From: Phytohabitans flavus
Lineage (GTDB): Bacteria; Actinomycetota; Actinomycetes; Mycobacteriales; Micromonosporaceae
Reading direction: 5' to 3'
NCBI RefSeq assembly: GCF_011764545.1
Contig: NZ_AP022870.1
Location: 8,500,001 to 8,564,000 of the forward strand
Length of the DNA: 64,000 bases
Part shown: positions 33,061-41,433 of the stretch, one piece after another
How positions within the stretch are numbered: the stretch's first letter is position 1
Layout: each line of letters begins with the position of its first letter
Notes under the pieces: generated by a model
The model's input: the letters and a program-made list of their open reading frames with translations, nothing else
Told to the model about the DNA's origin: nothing
Database searches by the model: none
Program-made: the position numbers and the translations under genes

Positions 33061-33103
33061 CGGAACGGATCGCTCCGTTAGCGTAGCGGAACAGAACGCT
33101 CCG
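33061..33103. promoter_or_regulatory. Two tandem operator-like sites between tetR and MFS gene
   Basis: CGGAACGGATCGCTCCG (33061-33077) and CGGAACAGAACGCTCCG (33087-33103) are 26 bp apart and share CGGA...TCCG arms. Spacing of 26 bp puts them on similar helix faces. They lie between the divergent starts and are the likely TetR binding sites. Their presence argues that the MFS gene starts at 33125, not 33056. Confidence 0.65.
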
Positions 33104-33124
33104 CTCCGCTTGGGGGTTGCCACC

Positions 33125-34699
33125 GTGAAGCTTCTGGTCACCTGCGCGGCACAGTTCCTGGTCGTCCTCGACGTCTCGATCGTCAACGTCGCCCTGCCGG
33201 CGATGCGTGACGACCTGGGCTTCGGTCCCAGCGGCCTGGAGTGGGTGGTGAATGCGTACGCGCTGGCGTTCGCCGGCTTCCTCCTGCTCGGCGGCCGGGT
33301 GGCCGACCTCTTCGGCCGCCGCCGCGCGCTGATCGCCGGCCTGGCGCTCTTCGCCGGCGCAAGCCTGGCCGGCGGCCTCGCGACCGCGCCCTGGGCGCTG
33401 GTGGCCGCGCGGTCGGTGCAGGGGCTCGGCGGCGCGCTGCTGATGCCGGCCACGCTCGCGATCCTGACGGCGACGTACGCGGAGGGGCCCGCACGCGCCC
33501 GCGCGGTGGCGATCTGGAGCGCGGTCGGCGCGGCCGGTGGCGCCGCCGGCTCGGTCTTCGGCGGGCTCCTGACCGACCTGCTCTCCTGGCGCTGGACGCT
33601 GCTGATCAACGTGCCGATCGGCGCCGCCGTGATCGTCGCCGCGCTGCTCGTGCTCGACCCCGGCCGGGATGGCGGCGGGCGGCGCCTGGACGTGCTCGGC
33701 GCGGTGACCGCCACCGCCGGCCTGACCTCGCTCGCGTACGGCGTGACCCAGACCCGTGAGCACGGCTGGGGTTCGGTGCCGACGCTGGTACCGGTGGCCG
33801 CAGGAGTGCTTCTGCTGGTGGTCTTCGTGGCCGTACAGCGCTGGGTGGCCCGCGAGCCGCTGATGCCGCTGCGGCTCTTCCGCTCGCGCTCCGTCTCCGG
33901 CGCCAACGTGGTGATCCTGCTGACCGGCGGCGCGGGCTTCGCGATGTGGTACTTCGTCTCGCTGTACCTCCAGAACGTGCGCGGTTACGGCGCGCTGGAG
34001 GCCGGGCTGGCGTTCCTGCCGCACACGCTGGCGATCATCGCGGCGGCTCGGGCGGCGCCGCGGGTGATGGCCCGGCTCGGGATCCGCTCGACGGTGGTGC
34101 TCGGCTCCCTGGTGGCCGCGGCCGGCTTCTTCTGGCAGTCCCGGCTCACCGTGGACAGTGGACTCGTCACCGGCATCCTGCTGCCCGGCATGGTAATGAC
34201 GGCAGGTATCGGGTTGACCTTTACGCCGCTGGCGGCCGCGGCCACGACCGGCGCGGCGCGCGGCGACAGCGGCCTCGTCTCCGGGCTGTTGAATTCCTCG
34301 CGCCAGATCGGCGGGTCGGTCGGGCTGGCGGCGCTGGCGACCATCGCGGCCGCGCATACCCAAGATCTCGGCACCTCCGGCGCGGACGTCACTGCCGGTT
34401 ACGGCCGAGCGTTCCTGATCGGGTCGATCCTGCTCCTGGTGGCAGCCGCGGCGACCGTGCTACTTCCCCCGCCACCCCGCACGCCGCCGAAGGCTCCCGC
34501 CCCAGGGCGGGCCTCCTGGATCATCGGCGGGCTGCGGCGGGCCCAGACGGCGACCGGCGGCACCGGACGAAAGGCCACATACAACACCGGTATGCGACCT
34601 TCCGCCCGGCACCCCCGGACGCCGCCTGGACCTCGCCTCGCTCCACCGAGATCCAGGAGGCCCGCCCTGGCCGAAACGGCGCGGGCGGGAGCCGCCTGA
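33125..34699 (+). CDS. MFS multidrug exporter, DHA2 (14-helix) family
   Basis: About 524 residues from GTG 33125, with GGGGG eight bases upstream; GTG 33056 would put the operators inside the gene. The DHA2 signatures are clear: QFLVVLDVSIVNVALPAM in helix 1, RVADLFGRRRAL (motif A) and WRWTLLINVPIGAA in helix 6. It uses the proton gradient to export drugs or metabolites. The last ~65 residues after LLPPPPRTPP are not family-like and are read through a long inverted repeat, so the gene was probably extended by that element. Repressed, presumably, by the divergent TetR. Confidence 0.92.
   Translation: MKLLVTCAAQFLVVLDVSIVNVALPAMRDDLGFGPSGLEWVVNAYALAFAGFLLLGGRVADLFGRRRALIAGLALFAGASLAGGLATAPWALVAARSVQGLGGALLMPATLAILTATYAEGPARARAVAIWSAVGAAGGAAGSVFGGLLTDLLSWRWTLLINVPIGAAVIVAALLVLDPGRDGGGRRLDVLGAVTATAGLTSLAYGVTQTREHGWGSVPTLVPVAAGVLLLVVFVAVQRWVAREPLMPLRLFRSRSVSGANVVILLTGGAGFAMWYFVSLYLQNVRGYGALEAGLAFLPHTLAIIAAARAAPRVMARLGIRSTVVLGSLVAAAGFFWQSRLTVDSGLVTGILLPGMVMTAGIGLTFTPLAAAATTGAARGDSGLVSGLLNSSRQIGGSVGLAALATIAAAHTQDLGTSGADVTAGYGRAFLIGSILLLVAAAATVLLPPPPRTPPKAPAPGRASWIIGGLRRAQTATGGTGRKATYNTGMRPSARHPRTPPGPRLAPPRSRRPALAETARAGAA
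34492..34693. repeat. ~200-bp imperfect palindrome with perfect 21-bp arms
   Basis: CCAGGGCGGGCCTCCTGGAT(C) at 34502-34522 is exactly inverted at 34650-34670. Outside these, GGCTCCCGCC (34492-34501) is inverted as GGCGGGAGCC at 34684-34693. The ~125 bp between the arms is also roughly self-complementary, by eye about 80% over the first 60 bases, centred near 34586. It covers the 3' end of the MFS gene and ends 16 bp before the convergent glucanase gene's stop. It may be a large bidirectional terminator or a small non-autonomous mobile element. No clear target-site duplication was found. Confidence 0.7.
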
Positions 34700-34709
34700 G
34701 CGAGAGTTC

Positions 34710-35924
34710 TCAGGCGCGGCGCCACTTTTGGGCGGCGGTGCCGTTGCAGGTCCAGATCTGGAGCCGGGTGCCATCGGCCGAACTGGCCCCGCGGGCGTCG
34801 AGACACTTGTTGGACGCGACATTGACGATGTCGCCTGCGGCCTCGACCCGCCACTGTTGGGCGCCGGTGCCGTTGCAGTCATACATCTGCACGGGCGTGC
34901 CGTCCGCGGTGCCGGCGGCGGTGACGTCCATGCACTTGCCGAGCGCGCGGAGCGAGGAGTTGGCGCCGTTGGTCCAGCTCTGCGCGGCGGTGCCGTTGCA
35001 CGTGTAAAGCTGCACGGCGGCGCCGTTGGCGCTGCTCGCGCCGGCCACGTCGGCGCACTTGTTGCCAAGCCCGACGATCGTGTTGCCGCCGGGCTGTGGG
35101 TTGCCGCCGCCGGTGTTCCAGGCCCACGCCCGCACGTAGTCGACCGTCAGCGTCTGCGGGAACGTCGTGCTGCCGTCCGGGTAGCCCGGCCAGTAGCCGC
35201 CGACCGCGAGGTTGAGGATCAGGAAGAACGGGTGGTTGAAGACCCACTGGTTGCCGTTGAGCGAGGCCGGCGTGATCCGGAAGTACTGGTTGCCGTCCAC
35301 GTACCAGGTGATCGAGTCGGGCGCCCAGTCGATGGTGAACGTGTGGAACGCGTCGGCGAAGCGGGGTCCGCTGTAGCCGCCGCCGATACCGCCGGCGCCC
35401 GAGTAACCCGGCCCGTGCACCGTGCCGTGCACGGTGTTTGGCTCACGGCCGATGTTCTCCATGATGTCGATCTCGCCGCTGGTGGGCCAGTTGACCGGGG
35501 TCCCGAGCATCCAGAACGCCGGCCAGATGCCCTGCCCGAAGGGCAGCTTCATGCGTGCCTCGAAGCGCCCGTACGTCTGGGTGAAGGTCCCGGACGTGAG
35601 CAGCCGCGCGGACGTGTACTGGCAGGTGCCGTAGTGGCACTGGAAGTTGGAGGGGTTTTCCCGGCGCGCGGTGATGACAAGGTTGCCCGCACCGTCCATG
35701 GCCGCGTTGCGCGTGCTGTTCGTGTAGTACTGCTGCTCGTTGTTGCCCCAGCCGCTGCCGCCGATGTCGTAGCGCCACTTGCTCGGGTCCGGTGCGCTGC
35801 CGGCCGCACCGTTGAACTCGTCTGACCAGGTCATGGCCCCAGGTGCGGCGATCGCCGGGCTGCTCGTCACCGGCACGAACAGGCCGGCCGCCACGAGCGC
35901 CAGGACCAACAGGGCTCTCCGCAT
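34710..35924 (-). CDS. Secreted GH16 beta-glucanase with C-terminal ricin-type (CBM13) module
   Basis: A 404-residue secreted enzyme. The signal peptide ends near SSPAIA-AP (about residue 27). The GH16 domain (about 30-265) carries the catalytic motif GEIDIME with nucleophile and acid/base Glu, and FWMLGTPVNWPTSGE before it, typical of laminarinases (endo-beta-1,3-glucanases). Three QxW ricin repeats follow (NKCADV..., GKCMDV...AQQW, NKCLDA...AQKW), giving a beta-trefoil that binds glycans. It probably degrades fungal or plant beta-glucan. The 158 bp upstream holds its promoter; no clear operator was recognised. Confidence 0.95.
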   Translation of the reverse strand: MRRALLVLALVAAGLFVPVTSSPAIAAPGAMTWSDEFNGAAGSAPDPSKWRYDIGGSGWGNNEQQYYTNSTRNAAMDGAGNLVITARRENPSNFQCHYGTCQYTSARLLTSGTFTQTYGRFEARMKLPFGQGIWPAFWMLGTPVNWPTSGEIDIMENIGREPNTVHGTVHGPGYSGAGGIGGGYSGPRFADAFHTFTIDWAPDSITWYVDGNQYFRITPASLNGNQWVFNHPFFLILNLAVGGYWPGYPDGSTTFPQTLTVDYVRAWAWNTGGGNPQPGGNTIVGLGNKCADVAGASSANGAAVQLYTCNGTAAQSWTNGANSSLRALGKCMDVTAAGTADGTPVQMYDCNGTGAQQWRVEAAGDIVNVASNKCLDARGASSADGTRLQIWTCNGTAAQKWRRA

Positions 35925-36082
35925 AGCTTCACCTTCCTCGACGTAGTTAACAAACCTGTCAGATCGATGAACGTGATGTCAAGAGAGCGTTTTCTGCCAG
36001 CACGTTAGTGGCGATACCTGGACGCTTCCGACCACGATTGCGTTACCGCCGCAAAAACATCGGCGGACCCTGGGAGGGTGGG

Positions 36083-36542
36083 TCAGTGAGCGCTCTCGCC
36101 GGCAAGCGCGGCGCTGATCCGGACGGTCGTGCCACCGGGACCGGTGTGCACCTCCATGCGGTCGCTGAGCTTGCCGGCCAGCCACAGCCCCCATCCACCG
36201 GGCGTGTCGGCGGCGGGACGGGCACCGCTCGCGAGCCGCGCCTCGTCGAAACCACCACCGTGGTCGGAAACCTCGCAGACGACCTCGTCACCCCGGCGCC
36301 ACAGCCGCAACCGGCCCTTGCCACCCCCGTGCCGTACCGCGTTGGTGAGCAGCTCGTTTACCGCCAGCACGAAGTCGTCGAGCCGCTGGCCGACCATGCC
36401 CGCCTTGCCCACGCACGACGCGACCGCATGGCGCAGCCGGGTGACCTGGCTGCGCTCGAAGGTCTCGGTGAGGAGCGGGACCGTGTCGATGGGCCAACCG
36501 TACCGAAACGGTGAGGCTGCTGCCGTCTTGTGGTGCGGTCAT
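36083..36542 (-). pseudogene. RsbW-like anti-sigma ATPase, frameshifted near its start
   Basis: A serine-kinase-type GHKL protein of about 150 residues. ATG 36542 begins MTAPQDGSSLTVSVR; the continuation GWPIDTVPLLTETFERSQVTRLRHAVASC is in the next frame, joining near 36498. The rest is normal: N-box VLAVNELLTNAVRHGG, CEVSDHGGGFDE and GGWGLWLAGKLSDRMEV. Two missing G/C bases or one extra base near 36498 would explain the break. No alternative start exists in the second frame before a stop. It is divergent from a PP2C phosphatase, so the pair looks like an anti-sigma kinase and its antagonist phosphatase. Confidence 0.7.
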
Positions 36543-36629
36543 CGCCGTGCGTCATCCCTGAGTCGGATTGTTCGCGCGCAAGCTCGCTCACTGTCGCCGG
36601 TCACGGACCGTGTATGGGATGGTCAAGGG

Positions 36630-37799
36630 GTGCCAAAAAGCACCGCGAAGAGTATGGCCGAGATCATCGAGCGGCTCGCGCGCACCGAGAGACTGGGCAA
36701 CCTGGGCTGGGCGGAGTGGGACCTCACCACCGACACGGTCGAGTGGTCCGACCATCTCTTCGAGATCTTCGAGCGGGACCGGGCGGCCGGTCCCGCCACC
36801 CTCTCGCGCGCCCGGGAGTACATCTTTCGGGAGGACCTCGGTCGGGTGGACAAGGCGGTCCAGGCCCTGATCGGCGACGCGCAGCCGATCGACGTCACCT
36901 TCCGGATCCACATTCCCACCGGCTTGCGCCACATCCGGGCGATATTCGAGGCCGAGCGGGGACGGGACGGGCGGGCTCGCCTGGTGTACGGGATCATCCA
37001 GGACGTCAGCGTCTTCGAGGCGGCCGAGCGCGACCGGGCCCGGCTCGCCGACATCGAGGCCGAGTCGGCCGAGCTCCAGGCCAGCCTCCGGACCGAGCAC
37101 CGGGTCGTGGCGGCGCTCCAGCAGGTGATCCTGCCGGTGCCGGCCGGTACCGTGTACCGCCCCGGACTGCACGCGGCCGTGCGCTACCAGCCCGCCGAGG
37201 AGGTGGCCCGGGTCGGCGGCGACTGGTTCGACCTCGTGCACCTGCCCGGCGACCGTACGCTGCTCGCGGTCGGTGACGTGGCCGGGCACGGTATGCCGGC
37301 AGCGGCCACGATGGCTCGGCTGCGGCACGCGCTCTCCGCGCTCGCCGTCACCACCGACGACCCCGCCCAGCTGCTCCGCTACCTGAACCAGATGGTCTGC
37401 GACGACCCGGCCGGCCCGACCGCGACCGCCGCGGTGGTCCGCTTCGACCCGGAGACCTCCTCGGTCACCTGGGCGCAGGCCGGCCACCCGCCGCCGGTGC
37501 TGCTCACCCGGGCCGGCGCGGCACCGCTCGACCGGCCGGACGGCATGCTTGTCGGCGCCCTGCGCACCTCCGAGTACGCCACGGCGACCACCGAACTCGC
37601 CCCCGGCGACACGATGCTGATCTACACGGATGGGCTGATCGAGCGGCGCACGTACGACAGCGACTGGCTCGGCCCGGTGTTGCGCGCGGTCACCGGGGCG
37701 GCCGAGCTGCCGCTGGGCGCCCTGCTGGCCCGACTCCAGCCGGCCAGCTCGGACGACGACACGTGCGTACTCGCCCTGCGCGCGGTCGTCGATGGCTGA
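36630..37799 (+). CDS. PAS-PP2C (SpoIIE/RsbU-type) phosphatase
   Basis: About 389 residues if GTG 36630 is used; ATG 36654 is an alternative. An N-terminal PAS domain (about 20-130, LGWAEWDLTTDTVEWSDHLFEIFERD) senses a signal, a short coiled coil follows (AAERDRARLADIEAESAELQASL), and the PP2C domain (about 165-385) holds the metal-binding motifs VGGDWFDLV, VGDVAGHGMPAAATMA and IYTDGLIERR. It should dephosphorylate a STAS antagonist to free a stress sigma factor, perhaps with the divergent RsbW-like protein or the STAS proteins at 16-19 kb. Its last eight bases overlap the kinase gene that follows. Confidence 0.88.
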   Translation: MPKSTAKSMAEIIERLARTERLGNLGWAEWDLTTDTVEWSDHLFEIFERDRAAGPATLSRAREYIFREDLGRVDKAVQALIGDAQPIDVTFRIHIPTGLRHIRAIFEAERGRDGRARLVYGIIQDVSVFEAAERDRARLADIEAESAELQASLRTEHRVVAALQQVILPVPAGTVYRPGLHAAVRYQPAEEVARVGGDWFDLVHLPGDRTLLAVGDVAGHGMPAAATMARLRHALSALAVTTDDPAQLLRYLNQMVCDDPAGPTATAAVVRFDPETSSVTWAQAGHPPPVLLTRAGAAPLDRPDGMLVGALRTSEYATATTELAPGDTMLIYTDGLIERRTYDSDWLGPVLRAVTGAAELPLGALLARLQPASSDDDTCVLALRAVVDG

Positions 37800-38919
37800 G
37801 CATCCCAACGGCACGTTCCAGGTCCCCCTCTGGCGGGCGATTGCGATCTTCCGGTTCGCCTCGATGGCGTACGTGGTGGCGATGGTCGCGATCAACGTCA
37901 CCGACTACGCCCACCCGATCGGGGCGATCCCGGCGCTGACCGTGATCGTCGGTTGGTCGGTGGCGGCCACGTACCTCTACGCCCGTCCGGCCTGGCGCGG
38001 CTGGCCGCTGCTCGGTACCGACCTGGCCGTCACGCTCGTACTGCTGCTCGCCTCGCCCTGGGTGGTCGGCCGCACCGCGATCGACCACGGCATACCCTCG
38101 CTCGCCGTGGCCTGGGAGGCGTGCCCGGTACTGGCCTGGGCGGTCTCCGGGGGCCGCCGCCGGGGCGCGATCGCGGCCGTGGTCGTCGGTGCGGCCGACG
38201 TGACGGTACGGCCCAACCTCACCCCCGCCTCGAACACCGGGCTGATGCTCATGCTGCTCGCCGGTGTGGCCGTGGGGCACGTGGCACGGCTCGCGGCCGA
38301 GTCCGAGCAGCGACTCCAGCGGGCGGTCGAGCTGGAGGCCGCCACCCGCGAGCGGGAGCGGCTGGCCCGGGGCATCCACGACTCGGTGCTCCAGGTGCTC
38401 GCGATGGTGCAGCGGCGCGGCGCGCACCTGGACGGCGAGGCCGCCGAGCTTGCCCGGCTCGCCGGCGAGCAGGAGGCGGCGCTGCGGGCGCTGGTGGGCG
38501 GCCGTGCCCCTCGGCAGCGGGCCGGGCCAGAGGTCGACCTTCGCGCGATCCTCGACGGGTACGCCTCGGCGTCGGTGTCGATCGCGGCGCCCGCCACGCC
38601 GGTAAAGCTGCCGGCCACCGTCGCGCGGGAGATCGGCGCGGCCGTCGGCGCCGCCCTCGACAACGTCGCCCGCCACGGGGGCAGCGACGTACGCGCGTGG
38701 GTGCTGCTGGAGGAGGAGGCCGGCACGGTGACGGTGTCGGTACGCGACGACGGGCCAGGCATCCCGGCGGGGCGGCTCGCCCAGGCCGCGGAGGAGGGCC
38801 GGCTCGGCGTCGCGCAGTCGATTCGCGGCCGGATCGCCGACCTGGGCGGCTCGGTGGAGATCATCTCGGCACCTGGGGAAGGCACGGAGGTGGAGCTTCG
38901 CCTTAGGGTGACCGAGTGA
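37792..38919 (+). CDS. NarL-type sensor histidine kinase (MacS-like)
   Basis: A 375-residue kinase with about five N-terminal membrane helices and little outside loop, so it probably senses within the membrane. The phosphorylation helix is RERERLARGIHDSVLQVLAMV (His near 197), and the ATPase domain has ALDNVARHGG and VRDDGPGIPAGRL. It overlaps the phosphatase gene upstream (eight bases) and the response-regulator gene downstream (GTGA). The three genes form one operon; what the phosphatase has to do with the two-component pair is unknown. Confidence 0.93.
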   Translation: MAEHPNGTFQVPLWRAIAIFRFASMAYVVAMVAINVTDYAHPIGAIPALTVIVGWSVAATYLYARPAWRGWPLLGTDLAVTLVLLLASPWVVGRTAIDHGIPSLAVAWEACPVLAWAVSGGRRRGAIAAVVVGAADVTVRPNLTPASNTGLMLMLLAGVAVGHVARLAAESEQRLQRAVELEAATRERERLARGIHDSVLQVLAMVQRRGAHLDGEAAELARLAGEQEAALRALVGGRAPRQRAGPEVDLRAILDGYASASVSIAAPATPVKLPATVAREIGAAVGAALDNVARHGGSDVRAWVLLEEEAGTVTVSVRDDGPGIPAGRLAQAAEEGRLGVAQSIRGRIADLGGSVEIISAPGEGTEVELRLRVTE

Positions 38920-39581
38920 CCGACAGGCCGTTGAAGGTAATGGTGGTGGACGACCATCCAATGTGGCGACAGGGGGTCGCCCGCGACCTGGCCGAGGCGG
39001 GATACGACGTGGTCGCCACGACCGGCGAGGGCGCCCAGGCGGTACGGATCGCGCCGGCGGCCAGCCCCGACGTCGTGGTGCTCGACCTCCAGCTGCCCGA
39101 CATCTCCGGTGTCGAGGTGATCCGTGGGCTGCTCGCCGCGCTCCCCGGCGTACGGGTGCTGATGCTCTCGGCCAGCGGCGAGGAGCAGAGCGTGCTCGAC
39201 GCGGTGAAGGCGGGCGCGACCGGCTACCTGGTCAAGTCGGCGGGCCCGGAGGAGTTCCTCGAGGCGGTACGCCGTACCGCCGCCGGGGACGCGGTCTTCA
39301 CACCAGGGCTGGCCGGGCTGGTGCTGGGCGAGTACCGGCGGCTGGCCAAGGGCGGCGACCCGGCGGAGGACGACGCCACGCCCCAGCTGACCGACCGGGA
39401 GACCGAGGTGCTGAGGCTTGTGGCGAAAGGCCTGTCGTACAAGCAGATCGCGGCCCGGCTCACGCTCTCGCACCGCACAGTGCAGAACCACGTACAGAAC
39501 ACGCTCGGCAAGCTCCAGCTGCACAACCGGGTGGAGCTGACCCGGTACGCCATCGAGCGGGGACTCGACTCTCCCGACTGA
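38916..39581 (+). CDS. NarL/FixJ-family response regulator
   Basis: A 221-residue regulator. The receiver domain (1-120) has VDDHPMWRQGV, phospho-Asp in VVLDLQLPD (about 53), LMLSAS and GYLVKSAGPEE. The C-terminal LuxR-type helix-turn-helix is LTDRETEVLRLVAKGLSYKQIAARLTLSHRTVQNHVQNTL. GTG 38916 overlaps the kinase stop. It is the cognate partner of the kinase upstream; target genes are unknown. Confidence 0.96.
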   Translation: MTDRPLKVMVVDDHPMWRQGVARDLAEAGYDVVATTGEGAQAVRIAPAASPDVVVLDLQLPDISGVEVIRGLLAALPGVRVLMLSASGEEQSVLDAVKAGATGYLVKSAGPEEFLEAVRRTAAGDAVFTPGLAGLVLGEYRRLAKGGDPAEDDATPQLTDRETEVLRLVAKGLSYKQIAARLTLSHRTVQNHVQNTLGKLQLHNRVELTRYAIERGLDSPD

Positions 39582-39636
39582 GTGCAACCGCGCCGCCGCG
39601 GCACTGGTCCTTCTGGTAGCCGTGAAGGGAGCGTGG

Positions 39637-40155
39637 ATGGACGCGGACGAAGCGGTACGCGAGGTTTACGAGGCGTCGTACCGCCGGCTTGTCGGGCAGC
39701 TCTTCGGCGTGACCGGAGACCTGGCCGAGGCGGAAGACGCGGTGCAGGAGGCGTTCGCCCGGGCGGTGGCCCGACCACGGGTGTTCCTGGAGTTGGCCGA
39801 CCACGAGGCCTGGCTGCGTACGGTCGCGATCAACGTGGCTCGCAACCGGTACCGCCGTCGTTGGGTCTTCGACCGCCTCCTGCGGACCGGTCGGGTGTGG
39901 ACGCCACCGGAGACTGTGCCCGAGCTGGCGGCGGACGGGCTGGACCTGATCGCCGCCCTCCGCACGCTGCCCTACCGGGTGCGTACCGCGCTCGTGCTGT
40001 ACCACGTCGTGGATCTGCCGGTCGACGAGGTGGCCGCGACCCTCGGCGCATCGCCCAACACGGTCAAGTCCTGGCTGGCCCGGGGACGGGCCGCGCTGGC
40101 GCGCGAGCTCGGCGAGCCGCGCGTCGAACCAGCGAAGGAGTCGGCACATGATTGA
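39637..40155 (+). CDS. ECF-type RNA polymerase sigma factor
   Basis: A 172-residue sigma factor. ATG 39637 is preceded by AAGGGA at a good distance; GTG 39622 is less likely. Region 2 is about 10-80 (GDLAEAEDAVQEAFARAVARPRVFLELADHEAWLRTVAINVARNRYRRR) and region 4 about 110-160 (LPYRVRTALVLYHVVDLPVDEVAATLGASPNTVKSWLARGRAAL). The last eight bases overlap the next gene, which takes the place of an anti-sigma factor. Confidence 0.93.
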   Translation: MDADEAVREVYEASYRRLVGQLFGVTGDLAEAEDAVQEAFARAVARPRVFLELADHEAWLRTVAINVARNRYRRRWVFDRLLRTGRVWTPPETVPELAADGLDLIAALRTLPYRVRTALVLYHVVDLPVDEVAATLGASPNTVKSWLARGRAALARELGEPRVEPAKESAHD

Positions 40156-41383
40156 CCAGCGCTATCGCGATCTTGCCGGGGCAGCCGAGGAGGCGGCCCG
40201 GCCACCCGAGTTCGCGGCGGTACGCCGCCGCGCCACCCGCTTCCAGACCCGGCGGCGAGCCGGTGGCGCCCTTGCCGTGGCGGTCGTGGCGGCTTCCGGC
40301 GCCGCCGGGGTGGCGGCGCTCCGCCCCTCGGCTGCCACGTTGGACGCGGCGGCACCGGACCGGCGGATGGTGGCCGTCGGGGCCGCTGACGCGGAGCACC
40401 TCTACGCGGCCGTGGCGGACTGCCCGGCGTGCCCTACGGAACTGCTCGCCTCGGGCGACGGCGGACGGACGTGGGAGGAGCGCCCGCGCTCGGAGCCGGA
40501 CCGGGGCACGTTCGCACTGAGGGTCCTCGCACCGCGGATCGTGGTGGAGAGCACGGCCGTCTGGATGAGCGGCACACCGAGCCCCGTACCGGTGGCGCCC
40601 GGCAACGACAACGGCATGCGGGTCACCATCGACGGCGGCCGTACCTGGAGCGGAACCACCATCTCGGAGACCGCGGTGGCGGCCGTCCCACCGGGTACCC
40701 GGGCGGTCGACTGCCACATCATCGCCGCCGAGGTCAGGACCGACGAGTGTCCCGTGTACGCGGTCGATCCTGAGTCCGGGGGGTTCCGCCCGCTCGCCAA
40801 GCAGCCCGAGCTGGACGTGACCGCCGTGGCCGACCTACCGGCCGGGGCCGGCGTGTGGGTGGTCGGTACGGATCCAGTGACGGAAAAGCCGGCGACCGCT
40901 GTCAGCAAGGACGGTGGGCGTACCTGGAAGCGGTTTGTGTTCGAAGGGGAGCCGCCCGCGGAGGAGCAGCGGGACAACTCGTCCGTGGTGTACCGAAACT
41001 TCGGGCCGGAGCTGGCGACCACCGACGGAAAGCTGGCCTACGCCACGTTCATCGGGGCGGGGACGGTCACGGTCTACCGGACCACAGACGGCGGGGTGAC
41101 CTGGGAGAAGACGCACCCAGCGGGGGCGTTGACCGCGCCGCTCGCCGGGCCGCACTCCATCGTCACCGCGGACGGTACGCATGTCGTGCCGGCGACCGAC
41201 GCCTCCGGCTTCCAGTACCTGGGGAGCCGGGACGGCCGGTCCTACCAGCCGATCGACCTCGGCGACCTGCCCGCTCTGGGGAACTCCCCGGTAGCGGTCA
41301 CCGACCGGTTCTACGTTTTCCAAGGCGTGGACGCGCTCTACACCTCGACGGACGGGCAAAGCTGGCAGCGCGTGCTCGAGTAA
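40148..41383 (+). CDS. Membrane-anchored beta-propeller protein, candidate anti-sigma factor
   Basis: A 411-residue protein. A short cytoplasmic N-terminus (about 1-37) and one helix (about 38-58, AGGALAVAVVAASGAAGVAAL) lead to a large outside domain with Asp-box (BNR) motifs such as SGDGGRTWEE, IDGGRTWSG, SKDGGRTWKR and TTDGGVTWEK, typical of sialidase-like propellers. There is no zinc anti-sigma (HxxxCxxC) motif. Translational coupling to the ECF gene suggests that its N-terminus holds the sigma factor and the propeller is the sensor. That role is inferred from order and topology. Confidence 0.75.
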   Translation: MIDQRYRDLAGAAEEAARPPEFAAVRRRATRFQTRRRAGGALAVAVVAASGAAGVAALRPSAATLDAAAPDRRMVAVGAADAEHLYAAVADCPACPTELLASGDGGRTWEERPRSEPDRGTFALRVLAPRIVVESTAVWMSGTPSPVPVAPGNDNGMRVTIDGGRTWSGTTISETAVAAVPPGTRAVDCHIIAAEVRTDECPVYAVDPESGGFRPLAKQPELDVTAVADLPAGAGVWVVGTDPVTEKPATAVSKDGGRTWKRFVFEGEPPAEEQRDNSSVVYRNFGPELATTDGKLAYATFIGAGTVTVYRTTDGGVTWEKTHPAGALTAPLAGPHSIVTADGTHVVPATDASGFQYLGSRDGRSYQPIDLGDLPALGNSPVAVTDRFYVFQGVDALYTSTDGQSWQRVLE

Positions 41384-41406
41384 CTGCGACCTTGGCTGTC
41401 TCGCCT

Positions 41407-41433
41407 CGGGCCCCGGACGTTCGCCGGGGCCCG
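41407..41433. terminator. Bidirectional hairpin terminator between convergent genes
   Basis: CGGGCCCCGG and CCGGGGCCCG form a perfect 10-bp stem with a seven-base loop. It lies between the beta-propeller gene (stop 41383) and the convergent permease gene, whose stop is at 41434. Confidence 0.8.

Noticed and set aside
34492..34693. Complete insertion sequence
   Set aside because: Only about 200 bp, no transposase frame and no clear target-site duplication.
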